Shown here piece by piece: positions 1 to 7,786 of a stretch of DNA of 39,406 bases. Positions within the stretch are counted from its first letter, which is position 1. Each line of letters begins with the position of its first letter. The translations under genes and the position numbers were made by a program. The notes beneath the pieces were generated by a model. That model made no database searches. It saw only the letters and a program-made list of their open reading frames with translations, and was not told the DNA's origin. This stretch comes from a virus. The stretch spans positions 1 to 39,406 of IMG/VR virus record IMGVR_UViG_3300046665_000758; one strand, 5' to 3'.

Positions 1-1647
1 TCATCCCATTTTCTCGAGCTCAGCCACCCCAGTGTAAAGCCCAGCATGAGTATTGCTTTTAATACTACCCAATGACTCACGAAGCACTTTATATTTTAAA
101 TTTGTCTCAAAATCAGGCTGAGACAAGTGATGAAAAATATTATATGGTTTGTCTTTCTTTGGAGTTTCCCCTAGATAAAAGCCTTCAAAATCTGGTTTAT
201 GCACTAGAGTGGTAACTCTTCCACTAGTCTGATCAGCAGCTTCTCGAATGCGATGATTTATTGTCCACATACCATTTGATTTGCCATCAGCTCTAAGTCT
301 AGTATCCAAATCGTGGACAGCTAATGCAGAGGCACCAAACTGATTGAATATTTTAATGAATGTAGGAATATTAGCCTTCCCACGACAATTGATTACACAA
401 TGACTACCCTGAAGCTCTTCCCTTTCGATAAGGTACTGATACGCTAGATACTCTGTATCGCCCTCAACCAAAATAGAATTATCATAAAAAAAGAACTCAT
501 TAACGGTAGGACAGCATCTATTTAACGTTTTTAAATTCTCTTTTTCCTCAACACTAAACTTAGCCTTATCCGTCTGAAAATAGCTAACGCCTGCCTGAGT
601 ATTTGATACACGAATGAGAGTAGTGTGATTTTGTGTTAGATCAATAAACACCGGGGAATGGGTCGTACACATAACTTGCCATCCAGCAATCTCAGAGAGA
701 GCATAAATGGCCTTTCGCGCGGCCCTAACTATTGAGGGGTGGAGGTTGATTTCCGGCTCATCCAGCAGCAGTATTTTAGGAACCGTATTTTCGATAGCCT
801 TTGTGCCCTTTTTATAAAGGCCCTCACTGCACAACGCGTTGATCGCAGACCACAAGAAAGCCCGTTGAATTCCTGCCCCCTGATGCTCTAAAGATGAAGT
901 ACTTCCATTCGAGGTTATATAGAATTTACTACCATCTTTTATTGCTTCCTCAGCTTTGAACTTACCGACACCGGTCTCGAAGCCAACCTTCATACCTACA
1001 AAAAGCTTAGAAATCTCATCTTCAATTTTTTTATTTATCCCTCCAACCTCACCTTCCAACTCTACTTCAACTTCCTTTGCAAGCTTTTCAATTTCAGCGA
1101 CTATTCTGGCAACCTTGCTTTTATCATCTTTTAACTGTTTGGCAGCTCGCTTTGAAACCAAATCCTTGACGACCTTCTCTAATGCATCATAACCATCAGT
1201 CGGACTTACACGAATTGGAATTGGAAGCCTGCTTTGGAGAATCGAGTTCCACCCCCCTGCCCCTCCTTTTACCCAAGCGTTTGTTTTTTTGCTAAAGCTA
1301 TATTTAACGCCACTTTCGTCCGGCTCATGCCATCTAATCTGGAATTTAGCACAATGACCGAAATTTTCGTCGGCCTCGATGCACCATTCTTGACCAATAG
1401 CACTGATGTCGTCAGCAGTAAGATCAGTACAAACACCGGTTATACAGATTGGCTTCGTAATATCGCGACCGTGGAAAAATTCCACTCCTTTAGCCGCCCC
1501 CATAGAAACATAGGCTTCATAAGCATCAAGAACTGTAGATTTACAGCTATTATTGGGACCTATCAAAACAACTATATTATCTATGAGTATCTTGATTTCA
1601 TCACTGATACCTTTGAAATTAGATATCAAAAGCGCGGCAAGTTTCAT
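1..1647 (-). CDS. OLD-family ATPase with TOPRIM nuclease domain
   Basis: A 548-residue protein with an N-terminal ABC/SMC-like ATPase and a C-terminal TOPRIM domain, the architecture of OLD (overcoming lysogenization defect) nucleases, which act in phage defence. Visible motifs are Walker A GPNNSCKST (residues 30-38), a signature-like SLEHQGAG (252-259), Walker B LLLDEP (293-298), the switch TTHSP (328-332), TOPRIM glutamate in LVEGDTE (393-399) and DLD (446-448). The middle (about 160-210) is charged and helical, like an SMC coiled coil. Oddity: the Walker A glycine before Lys is cysteine. The start has AAGGAG upstream. The gene is AT-rich compared with the phage late genes, follows the tail module in the same direction and looks like an accessory defence gene. 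A partner helicase (as in Gabija) would lie beyond the window, so the subclass is unresolved. Confidence 0.85.
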   Translation of the reverse strand: MKLAALLISNFKGISDEIKILIDNIVVLIGPNNSCKSTVLDAYEAYVSMGAAKGVEFFHGRDITKPICITGVCTDLTADDISAIGQEWCIEADENFGHCAKFQIRWHEPDESGVKYSFSKKTNAWVKGGAGGWNSILQSRLPIPIRVSPTDGYDALEKVVKDLVSKRAAKQLKDDKSKVARIVAEIEKLAKEVEVELEGEVGGINKKIEDEISKLFVGMKVGFETGVGKFKAEEAIKDGSKFYITSNGSTSSLEHQGAGIQRAFLWSAINALCSEGLYKKGTKAIENTVPKILLLDEPEINLHPSIVRAARKAIYALSEIAGWQVMCTTHSPVFIDLTQNHTTLIRVSNTQAGVSYFQTDKAKFSVEEKENLKTLNRCCPTVNEFFFYDNSILVEGDTEYLAYQYLIEREELQGSHCVINCRGKANIPTFIKIFNQFGASALAVHDLDTRLRADGKSNGMWTINHRIREAADQTSGRVTTLVHKPDFEGFYLGETPKKDKPYNIFHHLSQPDFETNLKYKVLRESLGSIKSNTHAGLYTGVAELEKMG

Positions 1648-1963
1648 GGCAACTCCTTGTGCTCAGTTTTTTGCGGGCAGCAAGACAGTAGCACTACGCC
1701 ATTACAACATCAACATGATATTTCCACACCGAAGAAAGACAGCATAAAATATTTATAACGGTGCGGTCTGTAGAGACTAAAATACCTCTCTGGAGCCGTA
1801 CGGCCATAATACCTTCGCAAATTAGCCCGACTACCCTAACCCGAACATAACCCTCCGCCAACTCTCCCGCCCTCTGATCCGCCCTTTCGAGCAGGTCAGA
1901 GAGCACCATGTCCATAGGCGTGAATCAGGACCAAGCTTGCCAGGGCGGTGATCAGCCATGGGT
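1648..1963. other. Gap between OLD gene and tail module with composition change
   Basis: About 316 bases lie between the OLD gene and the tail-fibre assembly gene. Bases above about 1820 have the GC-rich character of the late operon. Bases below are AT-rich like the OLD gene, so a recombination junction near 1800-1830 is likely. No intact gene, tRNA or clear intrinsic terminator is seen. The OLD gene probably has its own promoter here, but no convincing -35/-10 pair could be fixed. Confidence 0.5.
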
Positions 1964-1967
1964 TCAC
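1896..1967 (-). pseudogene. Truncated small membrane peptide gene, possible lysis-gene remnant
   Basis: A GTG codon overlaps the stop of the tail-fibre assembly gene (GTGA) and has GGAGG seven bases upstream, the pattern of a translationally coupled gene. It encodes only 23 residues with a hydrophobic stretch (WLITALASLVLIHAY) and then stops. Reading past the stop in another frame gives a charged stretch (LLERADQRAGELAEGY) before the AT-rich junction. This could be the start of a spanin or other lysis gene, broken by a small indel and then by the OLD insertion. That identity is inference; a genuine tiny membrane peptide is the alternative. Confidence 0.3.
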
Positions 1968-2422
1968 GCCAGCGCCTCCACCACAGCGCCTTGATGGGGC
2001 TTGGGCTGTTTGATCGGCGCCATCGGCCAACTGATCTCATGGGGAAAGCCAGGCTGTTGTTCAACGCGGTTCAAGGCGATCCGGTAACGCTTCCAGGCGT
2101 TGAGCGCTGTCTCTTCTTCCATCGTGGCCTCGTCAAGGTCCATGGCGTCCTGCAAGGGCGCGATGCGCAGGGTTGCGTCACGTAGTTTCTGGTCGCGTTT
2201 GGCAAGGAGGATGGTGATCAGGTCGCGCTCGGTTGGCGGTGGGAGCGGTTGTTTGCTGATGAGGCCTTGGCCATTGATGGTCCACAGGCCGTCGACCTCC
2301 TGAATAGAGCGACTCCATAGTTCATCATCTACCAGCACCGCCGTCGCGGGGATGTTGTGCAGGTTTTCCAGCAGGCGAGTTTTCAGGATGCCGAAGGCAT
2401 CGAACACCATGTATTTCTTCAT
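1964..2422 (-). CDS. Tail fibre assembly protein
   Basis: A 152-residue protein at the end of the tail-fibre module, of the tail-fibre assembly chaperone type that helps fibre proteins trimerise and attach and is usually not in the virion. The N-terminus is a short mixed segment. The centre carries the family-like ERDLITILLAKRDQKLRDA helix. The C-terminal part has the typical tryptophan- and proline-rich segment (KRYRIALNRVEQQPGFP, then ISWPMAP). It lies two bases after the fibre gene and is probably translationally coupled to it. Identification rests on these motifs and position. The Shine-Dalgarno sequence is weak, consistent with coupling. Confidence 0.8.
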   Translation of the reverse strand: MKKYMVFDAFGILKTRLLENLHNIPATAVLVDDELWSRSIQEVDGLWTINGQGLISKQPLPPPTERDLITILLAKRDQKLRDATLRIAPLQDAMDLDEATMEEETALNAWKRYRIALNRVEQQPGFPHEISWPMAPIKQPKPHQGAVVEALA

Positions 2423-2424
2423 GC

Positions 2425-3225
2425 TTAATATCCAACAGAAAGCCAGAGTGCAGAGACGCCTTGGTCCGCACGACTATTTTCAAACGCGATGAGTATTTCG
2501 GTGGTGGAGAACGCGGCTACGGAAACGCCGGATGTCATCGCCCGCGCGGTGCCTTGGTGGTTCGCCAGAGCAATCAAGGCTCGGTTGGGATATTGCACCG
2601 GAAGTGGATGAGTCTCTTCGAGGGTGCCTACCGTGTTCACGAGACGCGGCTGTGTCAGCCCCCACTGCAATATCAATCCACCCAGCCAACTGGGGAATAT
2701 GACGTAGCCATTGGTCTCCCTCAAAAACTGGAATCCCAGGCGTAGTTTTTTCGGCGTGATGATGGTTGCATCGTCTGCGCCATCATTGACTTCAACCTGT
2801 GTCGCAAGCCTGGCAATACCTGGCGCCGCCTCTGTCGCGAGGGCGATGGCTGCGGTCTCGTCTGCCCAGCTGGCATCGGCCGAGGGTTCAGCCGTGTTGT
2901 CTGCGACCAAGGAGCGCCAAACCTTATCCTTGTGCCGCACCAGCGCGTTGATGCGGTACGGCAAGGCCACCCCGCCGTTCTGTGCAGCCGACACCCAGTC
3001 GTGCACACCCTGAGTCTGCAGGACAGCGATGGCCTCGGTGATGTCGTACAGCACGCCGTTCATGCCCTCGCGGGGCACCGGCTTGTAGTTGGGATCGTTG
3101 TTGGCGCGCTCGTAATCGAACGGGAAACCCTGGTTGTAGCTCAGGCTGCCATCGGCCTGCACGCCGTCGGGCGGCGGCTCGCGGTCGCCTTGCACGGACC
3201 ACGGAAAGCGAAAGTATTTGGCCAT
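2425..3225 (-). CDS. Phage tail fibre protein
   Basis: A 266-residue tail fibre. The N-terminus (KYFRFPWSVQGDREPPPDG) and the following region resemble the baseplate-attachment part of fibres from contractile Pseudomonas phages. A segment near residues 95-130 (ALVRHKDKVWRSLVADNT, ASWADETAA) is the repeat-like motif common in such fibres. The C-terminal 80 residues are probably the receptor-binding tip. The fibre is short and lacks the collagen-like repeats of larger ones. It sits between the DUF2612 baseplate gene and the assembly chaperone, as expected. The receptor cannot be predicted. Confidence 0.8.
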   Translation of the reverse strand: MAKYFRFPWSVQGDREPPPDGVQADGSLSYNQGFPFDYERANNDPNYKPVPREGMNGVLYDITEAIAVLQTQGVHDWVSAAQNGGVALPYRINALVRHKDKVWRSLVADNTAEPSADASWADETAAIALATEAAPGIARLATQVEVNDGADDATIITPKKLRLGFQFLRETNGYVIFPSWLGGLILQWGLTQPRLVNTVGTLEETHPLPVQYPNRALIALANHQGTARAMTSGVSVAAFSTTEILIAFENSRADQGVSALWLSVGY

Positions 3226-3228
3226 GGT

Positions 3229-3891
3229 TCAGTCTCCAAAACTGCCATTGTTGAAGTTCAGGTGTTCGGCGCCAAATCCGAAGGCGGCGCGGCGTTGTAC
3301 GGCGAAGCGCACGCCGACGGCGGCGGGTCTGGGGAACAGGTCGTAGTAGTCGGTGATAAAGCTCAGGTCGCTGTCGGGCTGGAAGCCGAAGAAGTAGGTC
3401 ACGTAGCTCATGTCTAGTGAATCGACGACCCAGGCATTGCCCCGGTCGCCGAACAGTTCCTTGAGAAAGGCGTTGATCTCCGGAACCGTGCCCCGGCTGG
3501 TCAGCTGGAAATAGCGCAGGCGGATGACAAGTCGCTTTTGCTCGGTAGTCAGCGGCTGGGTACCGGCGTAGGCGCGGGCAAAGTTGCCGTTGCCGAAGTT
3601 CTGGTGATGGGCTCCGAAGCCAAACGCCGCCTTGTCGCGGCTGCTGGGCACGTCTACGCCCAAGGAAATATCGAGAATCCGCGCCCACACACCCAGGCCA
3701 AAGTCATTGGCGGTGCGCGGGTCGAAGACGTCGCGTATCCAGTCGGACCAGAAGCGGCAATGGTTCTGTTCGTACCAGCGCTGTTTGAGGGTGATCAGCG
3801 CCTTGAGTTTTTCGGCGTTATCGCGCTGCCAGAGCAAGGCTTTGAGGGTGTCGAGGCTACAGGCGACGGCCTGGATGCGGTCGCCATTCAT
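3229..3891 (-). CDS. DUF2612 baseplate protein
   Basis: A 220-residue protein of the DUF2612 type found between baseplate J and the fibre in contractile phages; it is positionally equivalent to P2 gpI and probably links fibre to baseplate. Features include LWQRDNAEKLKALI near the N-terminus, a duplicated AAFGFGA-H-NF-NG motif (about residues 87-102 and again near 203-218) and a Phe/Tyr-rich centre. Its ATG overlaps the stop of the J gene by four bases (ATGA), so translation is coupled. Function is inferred from position and family. Confidence 0.75.
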   Translation of the reverse strand: MNGDRIQAVACSLDTLKALLWQRDNAEKLKALITLKQRWYEQNHCRFWSDWIRDVFDPRTANDFGLGVWARILDISLGVDVPSSRDKAAFGFGAHHQNFGNGNFARAYAGTQPLTTEQKRLVIRLRYFQLTSRGTVPEINAFLKELFGDRGNAWVVDSLDMSYVTYFFGFQPDSDLSFITDYYDLFPRPAAVGVRFAVQRRAAFGFGAEHLNFNNGSFGD

Positions 3892-5078
3892 ATCGGCACC
3901 ACCAAAATCGCGCCGACGCTGGTCTGGGCCTTCTGTTGAATGCTGATGGCCAGCTCATCGCGTTGCCAGTCGATGCCATCGAGCGAGATCTCCACCAGCC
4001 TGACGAAGATGCGCGGCTCCACCTGGTTGACCGCGCCGGACAGTTCGAACGGCGAGACGTCATTGCCAACGACAAAGCCTGCGTCCCCCTCCAGTTTGCC
4101 GTCGACGTAATCCATGATTGCCTTGGGGATTACGGTCTGCCCGTCCAGATTGTTGAAACGCGCGGTGATCCGGATAAACACCGGGATCACCTGCGGGCGG
4201 TCGAACTGCACCATATACGGCTGACCGCTGGCCTGATCGATCACAGTAACGCTGACGGCGCCGTTCCAGCCGGCACCCAGGCTCTTGGTGTCGAGCAGCG
4301 CCTGGGCCACATCCAGATCGCTGCCGCCGTCGACACAGACGTAGATGCTGTGGGGCTTGAGTAACACGCCATCGATGGTGGTCGGGGCATCGCTGATGTT
4401 TTCCCGGAAGGACAACGAGGCAACGCCTTCGGTGTCGTAGAGCCGTGAGATGATCGCCTCGGGCAAGGCGACGGATTGCAGGGCCAGGGTGTTGCGGCGT
4501 CGACGGCGAGCGGCGACATCGGACTCCTTGAGACGACCCTCGACGGCGTTGGCCTGGTTGCTGATGGTTTCCCAGCCCAGCACACCGGAGACGATGTTTT
4601 TCAGCTGGCCGGAGGCAGCTTTGACCGGCCCGAAGGCCACAGAACGAAAGGTGCCGAGCGCTTGCAGGTCGGCGCCAATCACCACGGTGGCCACCAGCTC
4701 GAACAAGTCGTCACTGCCCTCCACTGCCGCCCGCGAACCGGCCTCGATCACGGTACCGGGCTGGCCGGTCATGACCACTCCGGTGACCACAGAGCGAGTC
4801 GCCGCCAGCCGCCCGCCCCGGGTGAGTGACCAGATGGCATCGAGGAAGACGCCCCCGGCCTGGTCGGGGTTGATCTGGTTGGCCAGGTCGGCGTTGTTGC
4901 GGGCCACGCTGTCGCGGGCTTCTGTCTCAGCCGTGATCATCACGCCCTGGGGCGTTTCCGGGCGGGTATCCAGATCCTGGCCGAACGCGGCTTGCCACTC
5001 GGCAATGACTTGGGACTGGATCTCGGCGGTGTCGGGGACAATCACGCCCTGGCCGTTGATGTAGTTAAAACTAGCCAC
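3888..5078 (-). CDS. Baseplate J-like wedge protein
   Basis: A 396-residue baseplate J-family protein, forming the wedge that surrounds the hub and transmits the contraction signal. Family features are the N-terminal DTAEIQSQVIAEWQAAFG, the RPETPQGVMITAETEARD segment and GGVFLDAIWSLTRG (about residues 95-108), followed by the beta-rich central domain and the C-terminal domain with RPQVIPVFIRITARF. It overlaps the next upstream gene by eight bases and the next downstream gene by four, so it belongs to a tightly coupled baseplate cluster. Confidence 0.9.
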   Translation of the reverse strand: MASFNYINGQGVIVPDTAEIQSQVIAEWQAAFGQDLDTRPETPQGVMITAETEARDSVARNNADLANQINPDQAGGVFLDAIWSLTRGGRLAATRSVVTGVVMTGQPGTVIEAGSRAAVEGSDDLFELVATVVIGADLQALGTFRSVAFGPVKAASGQLKNIVSGVLGWETISNQANAVEGRLKESDVAARRRRRNTLALQSVALPEAIISRLYDTEGVASLSFRENISDAPTTIDGVLLKPHSIYVCVDGGSDLDVAQALLDTKSLGAGWNGAVSVTVIDQASGQPYMVQFDRPQVIPVFIRITARFNNLDGQTVIPKAIMDYVDGKLEGDAGFVVGNDVSPFELSGAVNQVEPRIFVRLVEISLDGIDWQRDELAISIQQKAQTSVGAILVVPI

Positions 5079-5415
5079 TGAGCATTACCTCTCCCCAAGG
5101 CGTCTTGATCGTGGCGACGTAGCCCAGTACGTCGCCGTGCAGGCGTGCGGTAAAAGCGACCACCTGCAGAACGTTGGGCACCTGCATCAGCCGGGCGCGG
5201 CCGGAGGCTTCGAACTGGGCGATATTGGGCGTGCTGCCCCACAACACCGAATCGAACGGAATGCCCTGGTCGGCGTTATGGATCATCTCGCCCAGGCGGG
5301 CGCGCATGCTTTCTTCGGCCGACTGGGCCACGGCCTCAAGGTCACTGAGCAGCACCAATGACCGGTTGCTGCCCAGCACCAGATCGTGGCTGTCGTCAGC
5401 CTGGAAGGTTTTCAT
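5071..5415 (-). CDS. Small baseplate wedge protein (gpW/gp25- or gp46-like)
   Basis: A 114-residue protein between the spike and baseplate J genes, the position of the small wedge subunit (P2 gpW, T4 gp25 or Mu gp46). It has a mostly beta-strand N-terminus (VLGSNRSLVLLSDLEAVAQS), a helical centre with MRARLGEMIHNADQGIPFD, and a C-terminal strand region ending GEVMLSG. The phrase about an aspartate-glycine-proline-like turn (DQGIPFD) followed by small hydrophobic strands matches gp46-like members. Overlaps of four and eight bases with both neighbours support coupled synthesis. Confidence 0.7.
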   Translation of the reverse strand: MKTFQADDSHDLVLGSNRSLVLLSDLEAVAQSAEESMRARLGEMIHNADQGIPFDSVLWGSTPNIAQFEASGRARLMQVPNVLQVVAFTARLHGDVLGYVATIKTPWGEVMLSG

Positions 5416-6134
5416 AGGGGGAATCCTGTTGGCACCACAGGGCCGGGCGGCGCGCTGGGTGGACCCGCATGGCTGTGGGTGTCGCCGATATTTATACCGT
5501 TATGGGTCAGGGTGGCGCTGTTGATCGCCACCGCCCCCGCGTCAATGGCTACGCTGCCCGCCTGAATAGCCAGGTCCCCGGCCTCAATGCTCAAGGCGCC
5601 GCTGGTGACTATCTCGCCCATTGGCCCTTCGATACGGAATTTCCCTGCGTGCAGGGACAGACACACCGAGCCGTCGAGGCTCTGGATCACCAGGGCGTCG
5701 GCATTGGCGCCATCGATGGCCCACTGTTTGAAGGTGTCGGGAAAGAACATCGCATCGCTGAAGGAATGCAGGCGCCGGGTATGGGGCCATTCCTCGCCGC
5801 CACCGCCCTGCATGATCAGGCTGATGTCGCGGTCGTTGGCCTTGAGCCAGCCCAGGTCACCAGCCTTGATCGGAAAGCGTATGAAGAACCCGCCGCCGCC
5901 AAAGCGGAACACCGGGACATTGGCCACCTGAGCGCGGGACAGCTTGCTGCCGTCGGTACCACCAATCATGACAACGGGATGGATCACGGCGCGGTTGCGG
6001 GCGTCGTCGTAGCTGATCACACGGGCGGGCAGCATGTCGTCGACGCCCATCAGCCATTTGTGCAGGGCGTCCTTGAGCACTCCGGCCAGGCTGCCCTCGC
6101 TGGCCTGGTCAGAGTTGGGTTTTTGCAGGGTCAT
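5412..6134 (-). CDS. Baseplate spike protein (Gp138/gpV-like)
   Basis: A 240-residue central spike. The N-terminal 110 residues match the Gp138-type OB-fold domain (MLPARVISYDDARNRAVIHP, then RFPIKAGDLGWL). Residues about 165-205 form short hydrophobic repeats (LSIEAGDLAIQAGSVAIDAG) typical of a triple beta-helix. Near the C-terminus GDTHSHAG contains the His-x-His pair that binds iron in the tips of gpV-like spikes, followed by a proline-rich end. It is expected to pierce the outer membrane during tail contraction. Neighbouring hub and wedge genes agree. Iron binding is inferred from the motif. Confidence 0.85.
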   Translation of the reverse strand: MTLQKPNSDQASEGSLAGVLKDALHKWLMGVDDMLPARVISYDDARNRAVIHPVVMIGGTDGSKLSRAQVANVPVFRFGGGGFFIRFPIKAGDLGWLKANDRDISLIMQGGGGEEWPHTRRLHSFSDAMFFPDTFKQWAIDGANADALVIQSLDGSVCLSLHAGKFRIEGPMGEIVTSGALSIEAGDLAIQAGSVAIDAGAVAINSATLTHNGINIGDTHSHAGPPSAPPGPVVPTGFPL

Positions 6135-6946
6135 AAACGGGTGGCCAGGGCGGTATAGAAAAAAGGGTCATCGTGGCTTTGCGCGTCGAAAGCCAATTGG
6201 TTGATCACGTAGTCGCCATTGATGGCGGGATTGAGTTTTGAATCGATGCGCAGCGCCCCGCCGATGACGGTTTCGGGATCGATCAGAAAGGTGACTTTCA
6301 CGCCCTTTTCGGTGGGCTTGGGAATGCCGACCATGCCTGAGTGCATGTTCAGAACGCGCAGGCGGCCATTCAGCGGCGCCGCCACGTCCTTGACCACCAA
6401 GGTGTCGTCGTCGATGTAAGCCGAGACGCCGCCGGCGGCCTGGAGCTTTTCCACCTGCTTGAGGGCGGCGCCAGTGTGGTTGTAGTTGGCGACGTTGCGC
6501 TCTTTGGCCTGAAAGTCCAGGGTCAGGTCCAGGTCCTTGGCCACCGCTTGCGCCAGGGAGGACAGCGAGCTGGAAGCGCCACCCGAGTTGGCCACCAGCT
6601 TGCCCGCCGCCGCCAGTTGGGTCTTGGCCTTGATGGTCAGGTCGATGTCCGGCGGGCTGCTGGGTTCGGCGCTTTCGATATCACCGAGAAATAGCCGGAA
6701 CAGGCCGGTGGATTGACGCCCGACTTCGACGATCAGGCGCTTGGGTGTGCGGTTGGCATTGAAAGCGCTGGTTTCGGTCAGCAGGTAGTCGCGGGTTTCC
6801 TGTTTGAGACCGGTGATGGTGAGGGTGCAGTCGTTTTGCAGGGGGTTGGCGTACTTGGTGCCGCTGGCTTTGACCCGTAGGCCTTCGTAGTAGTTGATCC
6901 GGCCATTGACCTCGATGCCGATCCGGATACGGCGCAGATCAAGCAT
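6131..6946 (-). CDS. Baseplate hub protein
   Basis: A 271-residue hub protein, the structural counterpart of P2 gpD and T4 gp27, which holds the spike. The start chosen is the ATG at 6946 (MLDLRRIRIG), which has GGGAG eight to ten bases upstream; a longer in-frame reading to 7018 adds residues that only mirror the overlapping plug gene. Visible features are RIGIEVNGRINYYEGL at the N-terminus, a middle region with LSSLAQAVAKDLDLTLDF and a C-terminal GDYVINQLAFDAQSHDD. It overlaps the plug gene by eight bases and the spike gene by four. Confidence 0.8.
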   Translation of the reverse strand: MLDLRRIRIGIEVNGRINYYEGLRVKASGTKYANPLQNDCTLTITGLKQETRDYLLTETSAFNANRTPKRLIVEVGRQSTGLFRLFLGDIESAEPSSPPDIDLTIKAKTQLAAAGKLVANSGGASSSLSSLAQAVAKDLDLTLDFQAKERNVANYNHTGAALKQVEKLQAAGGVSAYIDDDTLVVKDVAAPLNGRLRVLNMHSGMVGIPKPTEKGVKVTFLIDPETVIGGALRIDSKLNPAINGDYVINQLAFDAQSHDDPFFYTALATRL

Positions 6947-7241
6947 CGAACTCTCCCGGCGCGGCATAGACCAGCAACTGGTCGAGGCCGAAGCGCTGCC
7001 ACCACGGCAGCTCATCATTTTCAGTGAGGAACAAGAAATTACCCTCGCCCGCCAGGTAGCCGAACGGCAGCAGCGGCGTACCCGCCACCAACCGTTGGCC
7101 GAGCAGGATCACATCGTCATTGCGGTGAACGTCGGCGAACATGATGTGCTGGCCAACCTTGAGGGTCAGGCTCCAGCGCTGGCCGCTCAGGGTTACATTC
7201 AGCTGTTGGTTGGGTACGCGACTCAGGGGAATGTCTCTCAT
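6939..7241 (-). CDS. Baseplate plug protein (Pam3 gp18-like)
   Basis: A 100-residue beta-rich protein with the opening IPLSRVPNQQLNVTLSGQ and a closing ELPWWQRFGLDQLLVYA, characteristic of small baseplate plug proteins that sit inside the tail tube/hub junction of simple contractile phages. It lies between the Dit-like gene and the hub gene, as in those phages. It shares one base with the upstream gene end and eight with the hub gene. Assignment rests on motif recognition and position. Confidence 0.75.
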   Translation of the reverse strand: MRDIPLSRVPNQQLNVTLSGQRWSLTLKVGQHIMFADVHRNDDVILLGQRLVAGTPLLPFGYLAGEGNFLFLTENDELPWWQRFGLDQLLVYAAPGEFDA

Positions 7242-7786
7242 CAGTTGTAAGCTCTGTGCAGAAGGCTGGCCTTTTTCTGGTTGGCCGCGGTGGTCTCGGT
7301 AGTTTGCTGATTGCCCTTTTTCACGGTGCTGGCCTGGGCTGGGTTGGCGACCTTGCGCGGCGGGAGGTCACCGTATTCCGGGGTGATACTGGTGACTTCC
7401 AACAGCTTGACCGCTACCGGGATCGACTCGCCCTGATCCGGCGTTTCGTCGTGGGGCAGCTCGCTGATCAGCATGTTCGGATAGCTGCGAACCTTGGTCT
7501 GCACGATCAGTTCTGTACCGTCCAGCCAGGCTTGGCGCAAGGCTTCGAAGAGATTGCGCGAGTCACTGACCAGCAATAGCGGCAAGCTGATTTCCACCGG
7601 GTTGATGACGCGATGATCCGTGCGCTGGCTGCCGTCTTCGACGGCGAAGGTGGTCAGCTTGGCGGTTTCCCGGACACTGACCTGCATCGGGTTGGCGTTC
7701 TGGAACAGCGGCTGAAAGCTTTGTGCATCGAGAATTGCCACCAGATCCTGGGCCGACTCATGCACGGACAGATCGGTCTGGGCCAT
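7241..7786 (-). CDS. Dit-like baseplate/tail protein
   Basis: A 181-residue protein directly after the tape measure gene. The segment FQNANPMQVSVRETAKLTTF and the strands NPVEISLPLLLVSDSRNLFE and TELIVQTKVRSYPNMLISEL resemble the N-terminal domain of Dit-like tail proteins, which form the ring joining the tube end to the baseplate. The C-terminal 45 residues are polar and low in complexity (VKKGNQQTTETTAANQKKAS) and may be disordered. It is coupled to both neighbours by one-base overlaps. Confidence 0.7.
   Translation of the reverse strand: MAQTDLSVHESAQDLVAILDAQSFQPLFQNANPMQVSVRETAKLTTFAVEDGSQRTDHRVINPVEISLPLLLVSDSRNLFEALRQAWLDGTELIVQTKVRSYPNMLISELPHDETPDQGESIPVAVKLLEVTSITPEYGDLPPRKVANPAQASTVKKGNQQTTETTAANQKKASLLHRAYN

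Noticed and set aside
1694-1915. 73-codon minus-strand frame between OLD gene and tail module
   Set aside because: It crosses the composition junction, has no ribosome site and its AT-rich end looks non-coding. Its first part may belong to a broken lysis gene.
6947-7018. Longer N-terminus for the hub protein
   Set aside because: The added 24 residues overlap the plug gene and look unnatural; the ATG at 6946 has a good ribosome site.
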